Assembly: GCF_000960475.2 (NCBI RefSeq)
Contig: NZ_JZDQ02000027.1
Location: forward strand, 1-64,000
Source: Nocardioides luteus
GTDB lineage: Bacteria; Actinomycetota; Actinomycetes; Propionibacteriales; Nocardioidaceae
Direction: 5' to 3'
DNA length: 64,000 nucleotides
In this document: piece by piece, positions 61,459-64,000 of the stretch
How the letters are laid out: every line of letters starts with the position of its first letter
How positions within the stretch are numbered: position 1 is the stretch's first letter
The notes under the pieces: model-generated
What the model was told of the DNA's origin: nothing
The model's input: the letters and a program-made list of their open reading frames with translations, nothing else
Databases searched by the model: none
Position numbers and translations under genes: made by a program

Positions 61459-64000
61459 ATGCGTGATCGGCCGGTGCAGCGGCTGATCGGCCGCGCCCAG
61501 GAGCTCCTGATCCTCGAGTCGTTCATCCGCGAGGCGATCGTGGACGGAGGAGCGCTGCTGCTCTCCGGCGACCCGGGCGTCGGCAAGACCGCCCTCCTCG
61601 ACGCGGCAGCCGGATATGCACGCGACGCCGGTGCGGTCGTCCTTCGCGTCGAGGGCACCGAGCAGGAGCGCCAGCTGAGCTACGCCGCCCTGAACCAGGC
61701 GCTCTACCCGTTGGCCGGCCGGTTCGAGGATCTCGGCAAGGACCAGCGGATGGCGTTGGAGGTGGCCCTCGGGTTCTGCGACGGGCCACCGCCCAACCGG
61801 CTGCTGGTCTCCAACGCGGTGGCGGTGTTGCTGCGTACGACTGCGGAGCGCTCGCCGCACGTACTCCTCGTCGACGACGTGCAATGGATCGACCGGGCCA
61901 GCGCCGGCGTGTTCAGCTTCGTGGCGCGTCGGCTGGCCGGCAGCCGGGCGGGGATGCTCGCTGCGGGGCGCAGCGGCGAGGACCAGGGCTACTTCGATCG
62001 GGCCGGGCTGCCGGCCCATGAGCTGAAGCCGCTGACCGAGGAGGCCGCGGATCGCCTCGTCTCCGAACACTTCGCCGGTATCGACGCGATCGTCAAGGAC
62101 CGAATCCTGCGCACGGCGAACGGCAATCCGCTGGCCCTCCTCGAGCTGCCCCGATCCCTGACCGACTCCCAGCGAAGCGCGGCCGAGCGCCTGCCCGCCG
62201 TGCTCCCGCTCGGCGAGCGACTGAACCGGTCCTTCGCCTCGCGGGTGCTGATCCTGCAGGAAGCGACCCGACGGCTGCTGCTCGCGGCCGCTCTCGAGGG
62301 CACCGGCGATCTCGGCGTGCTGGAGGCCGCGGGATTCGATGCCGACGACGTCGCTCCGGCCGAGCGGGACCGCCTGGTCGAGGTCCACGACCACCGGCTC
62401 AGGTTCCGCCATCCGCTGATCCGCTCGGCGGTGGTCGAGGCGGCCACCGCCTCCGAGCGTCGCGCCACGCATGCGAGGCTGGCCGCAGTTCTGCTCGACC
62501 AGCCGGAGCGGCGGGCCTGGCATCTCGGGGAAGCGACGGTGGTGCCCGACGAGCAGGTCGCCATCGCTCTGGAGGAGGCCGCGCAGCACATCCTGGCCCG
62601 CGGCGACCACCAGGCCACGGTGGCCCTGCTCATTCGGTCGGCCGACCTGAGCCCGGAGGCGGCGGAGCGCAGCCGCCGCCTGGCCACCGCCGCATTCATC
62701 GGGGCGGAGGCGATGGGCGAGACCAGGAGCGTGGCGGAGCTGCTCGCCGACAGCCGACGGGCCAGCAGCAGCGCGCAGGCCTCCCTGCACTACGCCTCCG
62801 CGTCCGCCCTGGTCATGCTCGACGACGACGGCCATCTCGGCACCATCCACCACCTGCTGGCGCGCGCCATCGAGGGCAACCCCCAGCGCCACGACGCCGG
62901 CGATCCGGAGATCGTCAACGCGCTCTGGACGCTGGCGCTACTCAGCTTCCTGGGTGGTCGGGAGGAGCTGTGGACGGAGCTGTACGACGCCCTCGACCGG
63001 CTCACCGAGGGCCCGCCTGCCCTGCTGCGCCTGGTGGTCGACCTGTTCGCAGACCCGGTGCGGACCGGGTTGGCGGCGCTACCGCGGCTGGAGGCAGAAC
63101 TGCTTGCCGTACGCCATGACACCGACACCGAGAAGGTGCAGAACCTCGCCGGCGCCGCGATGTACGTCGACCGGCTGGCCCAGGCCCGCGACGGGCTCTG
63201 GCGACATGTCGTCCAGGGGCGCGAGGGCGGGCCGGCCAGAAGACAGCTGGTCGCGCTGATGGACCTCTGTGTCGACGACTTCCACCGCGGGCAGTGGCAG
63301 GAGGCCGCCGAGCTCGCCGAAGAAGGGCTGCAGCTGACCGAGCACCGGGCCGGCCGGTTCTTCGCCTTCTACTTCCGCTACCACCAGGCTCTGCTCGCCG
63401 CGGTCCGGGGCAGGGTCGAGGAGAGCCGGGAGCTGGCCGAGCAGATGATCGGCTGGGCCGGTCCGCGCGATGTCGGCGTCGCCCGGACCTACGCTCAACA
63501 TGCGCTGATCCTGGCAGCCCTCGCCGACGCCGACTTCGAGAGCGCCTATCGGCACGCCTGCGCGATGAGCCCGGCCGGGACGCTCGCCTCGCACCTTCCG
63601 CACTGTCTGTGGGTCGCGATGGATCTCGTCGAGGCCGCGGTGCGCACCGATCGCCGGGTCGATGCCGAGCGGCACGTGCGCGCCCTGCGCGAGGCGAAGG
63701 TGTCCGAGCTCTCGCCCAGGCTGGCGATCCTGGTGGCCGCGTCGGCGGGCTTGGTGGCGGCGGGCGATGAGGCTCGGACGTACTTCGAGCAGGCCCTGGC
63801 CTCGCCGGGGGCCGAGCAGTGGCCGTTCGACGTCGCCCGGGTCCGGTTGCTCTACGGCGAGCATCTGCGGCGCGCGCGTGCGATCGCCGAGGCCAAGGTC
63901 CAGCTCCAGGAGGCGCTCGCCGCGTTCCGGACGCTCGGTGCCGCACCGTGGGCGGCGCGGGCCGAGCGCGAGCTCCGTGCAGCCGGTCTCGCCGCGGTGC
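61459..64000 (+). CDS. LuxR-family ATPase regulator (LAL type), C-terminus missing
   Basis: 847 residues are visible to the window end without a stop. Walker A GDPGVGKT (37-44), Walker B-like VLLVDDVQWID (~134-144), and a GNPLALLEL sensor motif (~221-229). A long helical TPR-like region follows. The LuxR helix-turn-helix expected at the C-terminus lies past 64000. ATG 61459 is preceded by an in-frame GTG six bases earlier. LAL proteins switch on local operons; the divergent hydrolase-DUF4331 operon is a candidate target. Confidence 0.88.
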   Translation, partial: MRDRPVQRLIGRAQELLILESFIREAIVDGGALLLSGDPGVGKTALLDAAAGYARDAGAVVLRVEGTEQERQLSYAALNQALYPLAGRFEDLGKDQRMALEVALGFCDGPPPNRLLVSNAVAVLLRTTAERSPHVLLVDDVQWIDRASAGVFSFVARRLAGSRAGMLAAGRSGEDQGYFDRAGLPAHELKPLTEEAADRLVSEHFAGIDAIVKDRILRTANGNPLALLELPRSLTDSQRSAAERLPAVLPLGERLNRSFASRVLILQEATRRLLLAAALEGTGDLGVLEAAGFDADDVAPAERDRLVEVHDHRLRFRHPLIRSAVVEAATASERRATHARLAAVLLDQPERRAWHLGEATVVPDEQVAIALEEAAQHILARGDHQATVALLIRSADLSPEAAERSRRLATAAFIGAEAMGETRSVAELLADSRRASSSAQASLHYASASALVMLDDDGHLGTIHHLLARAIEGNPQRHDAGDPEIVNALWTLALLSFLGGREELWTELYDALDRLTEGPPALLRLVVDLFADPVRTGLAALPRLEAELLAVRHDTDTEKVQNLAGAAMYVDRLAQARDGLWRHVVQGREGGPARRQLVALMDLCVDDFHRGQWQEAAELAEEGLQLTEHRAGRFFAFYFRYHQALLAAVRGRVEESRELAEQMIGWAGPRDVGVARTYAQHALILAALADADFESAYRHACAMSPAGTLASHLPHCLWVAMDLVEAAVRTDRRVDAERHVRALREAKVSELSPRLAILVAASAGLVAAGDEARTYFEQALASPGAEQWPFDVARVRLLYGEHLRRARAIAEAKVQLQEALAAFRTLGAAPWAARAERELRAAGLAAV

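Noticed and set aside
59788..62892. 1034-codon open frame antisense across the hydrolase and LuxR genes
   Set aside because: It spans several real genes on both strands with biased Arg/Pro/Gly composition typical of GC shadow frames.

Overview
The window is high-GC actinobacterial chromosome around the replication origin. The order rpmH-rnpA-yidD-yidC-khpB on one side of dnaA, then dnaN-gnd-recF-dciA-gyrB-gyrA-DUF3566, tRNA-Ile, DLW-39, tRNA-Ala, cyclophilin, rhomboid, crgA, DUF881, the pknB-pknA-pbpA-ftsW-pstP-fhaB-fhaA operon and tRNA-Leu, is the classic actinomycete oriC neighbourhood. Many GTG starts, a WhiB-type protein and a 23-bp palindromic repeat that encodes VEPVETT-like peptides suggest a Nocardioides-like member of the Propionibacteriales. 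That placement is inference, not a database result.

Region by region: 1-386 holds a four-unit repeat array with an exact 34-bp period, followed by a parS site. 387-1142 is a secreted L,D-transpeptidase with a second parS just after it. 1228-3570 (minus strand) is the khpB/yidC/yidD/rnpA/rpmH operon. 4058-16852 is dnaA, oriC (5845-6403), dnaN, gnd, two small membrane proteins, recF, dciA, gyrB, gyrA and a DUF3566 protein. 16870-17964 is a frameshifted AbiEi/DUF559-like gene bracketed by two related 49-bp hairpins.

18088-32858 is a 14.8-kb actinomycete integrative and conjugative element (AICE) in tRNA-Ile(GAT). It is bounded by a 48-bp direct repeat and has matching 20-bp, probably integrase arm-type, sites near both ends. 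A minus-strand operon (Pra-like activator, two small ORFs, FtsK/TraB translocase, WhiB, small C5-methyltransferase, rolling-circle Rep, Xis, Int) appears to be controlled by a divergent-operator GntR/UTRA repressor. The right half is cargo that looks like anti-phage defence: a DUF1152 protein, a PD-(D/E)XK-like protein, a C5-methyltransferase plus putative PD-(D/E)XK restriction enzyme, and a DUF262 plus HEPN/zinc-ribbon pair.

32859-46866 is chromosomal again but accessory in feel: a secreted protein, an MBL hydrolase, a beta-propeller-like protein, DLW-39, tRNA-Ala, small hypotheticals (one frameshifted), a PP2C-like phosphatase, an ArsR/SRPBCC pair, DUF1304 with a divergent MarR and its palindrome, an Fe/2OG oxygenase resembling arginine hydroxylases, a lipoprotein, SURF1, DUF3817, cyclophilin and rhomboid. 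46867-57360 is the cell-division and envelope-signalling block: a CrgA protein that looks internally duplicated, then DUF881 and the Ser/Thr kinase-PBP-FtsW-phosphatase-FHA operon. 57414-64000 has an ECF sigma factor with its probable membrane partner, a DUF4331 protein, an alpha/beta hydrolase and the N-terminal 847 residues of a large LuxR-type ATPase regulator cut by the window end.

Together the core genes cover chromosome replication and segregation, membrane-protein insertion, topology control and phosphorylation-controlled septal wall growth. The island adds a self-mobilising plasmid-like replicon with defence cargo.
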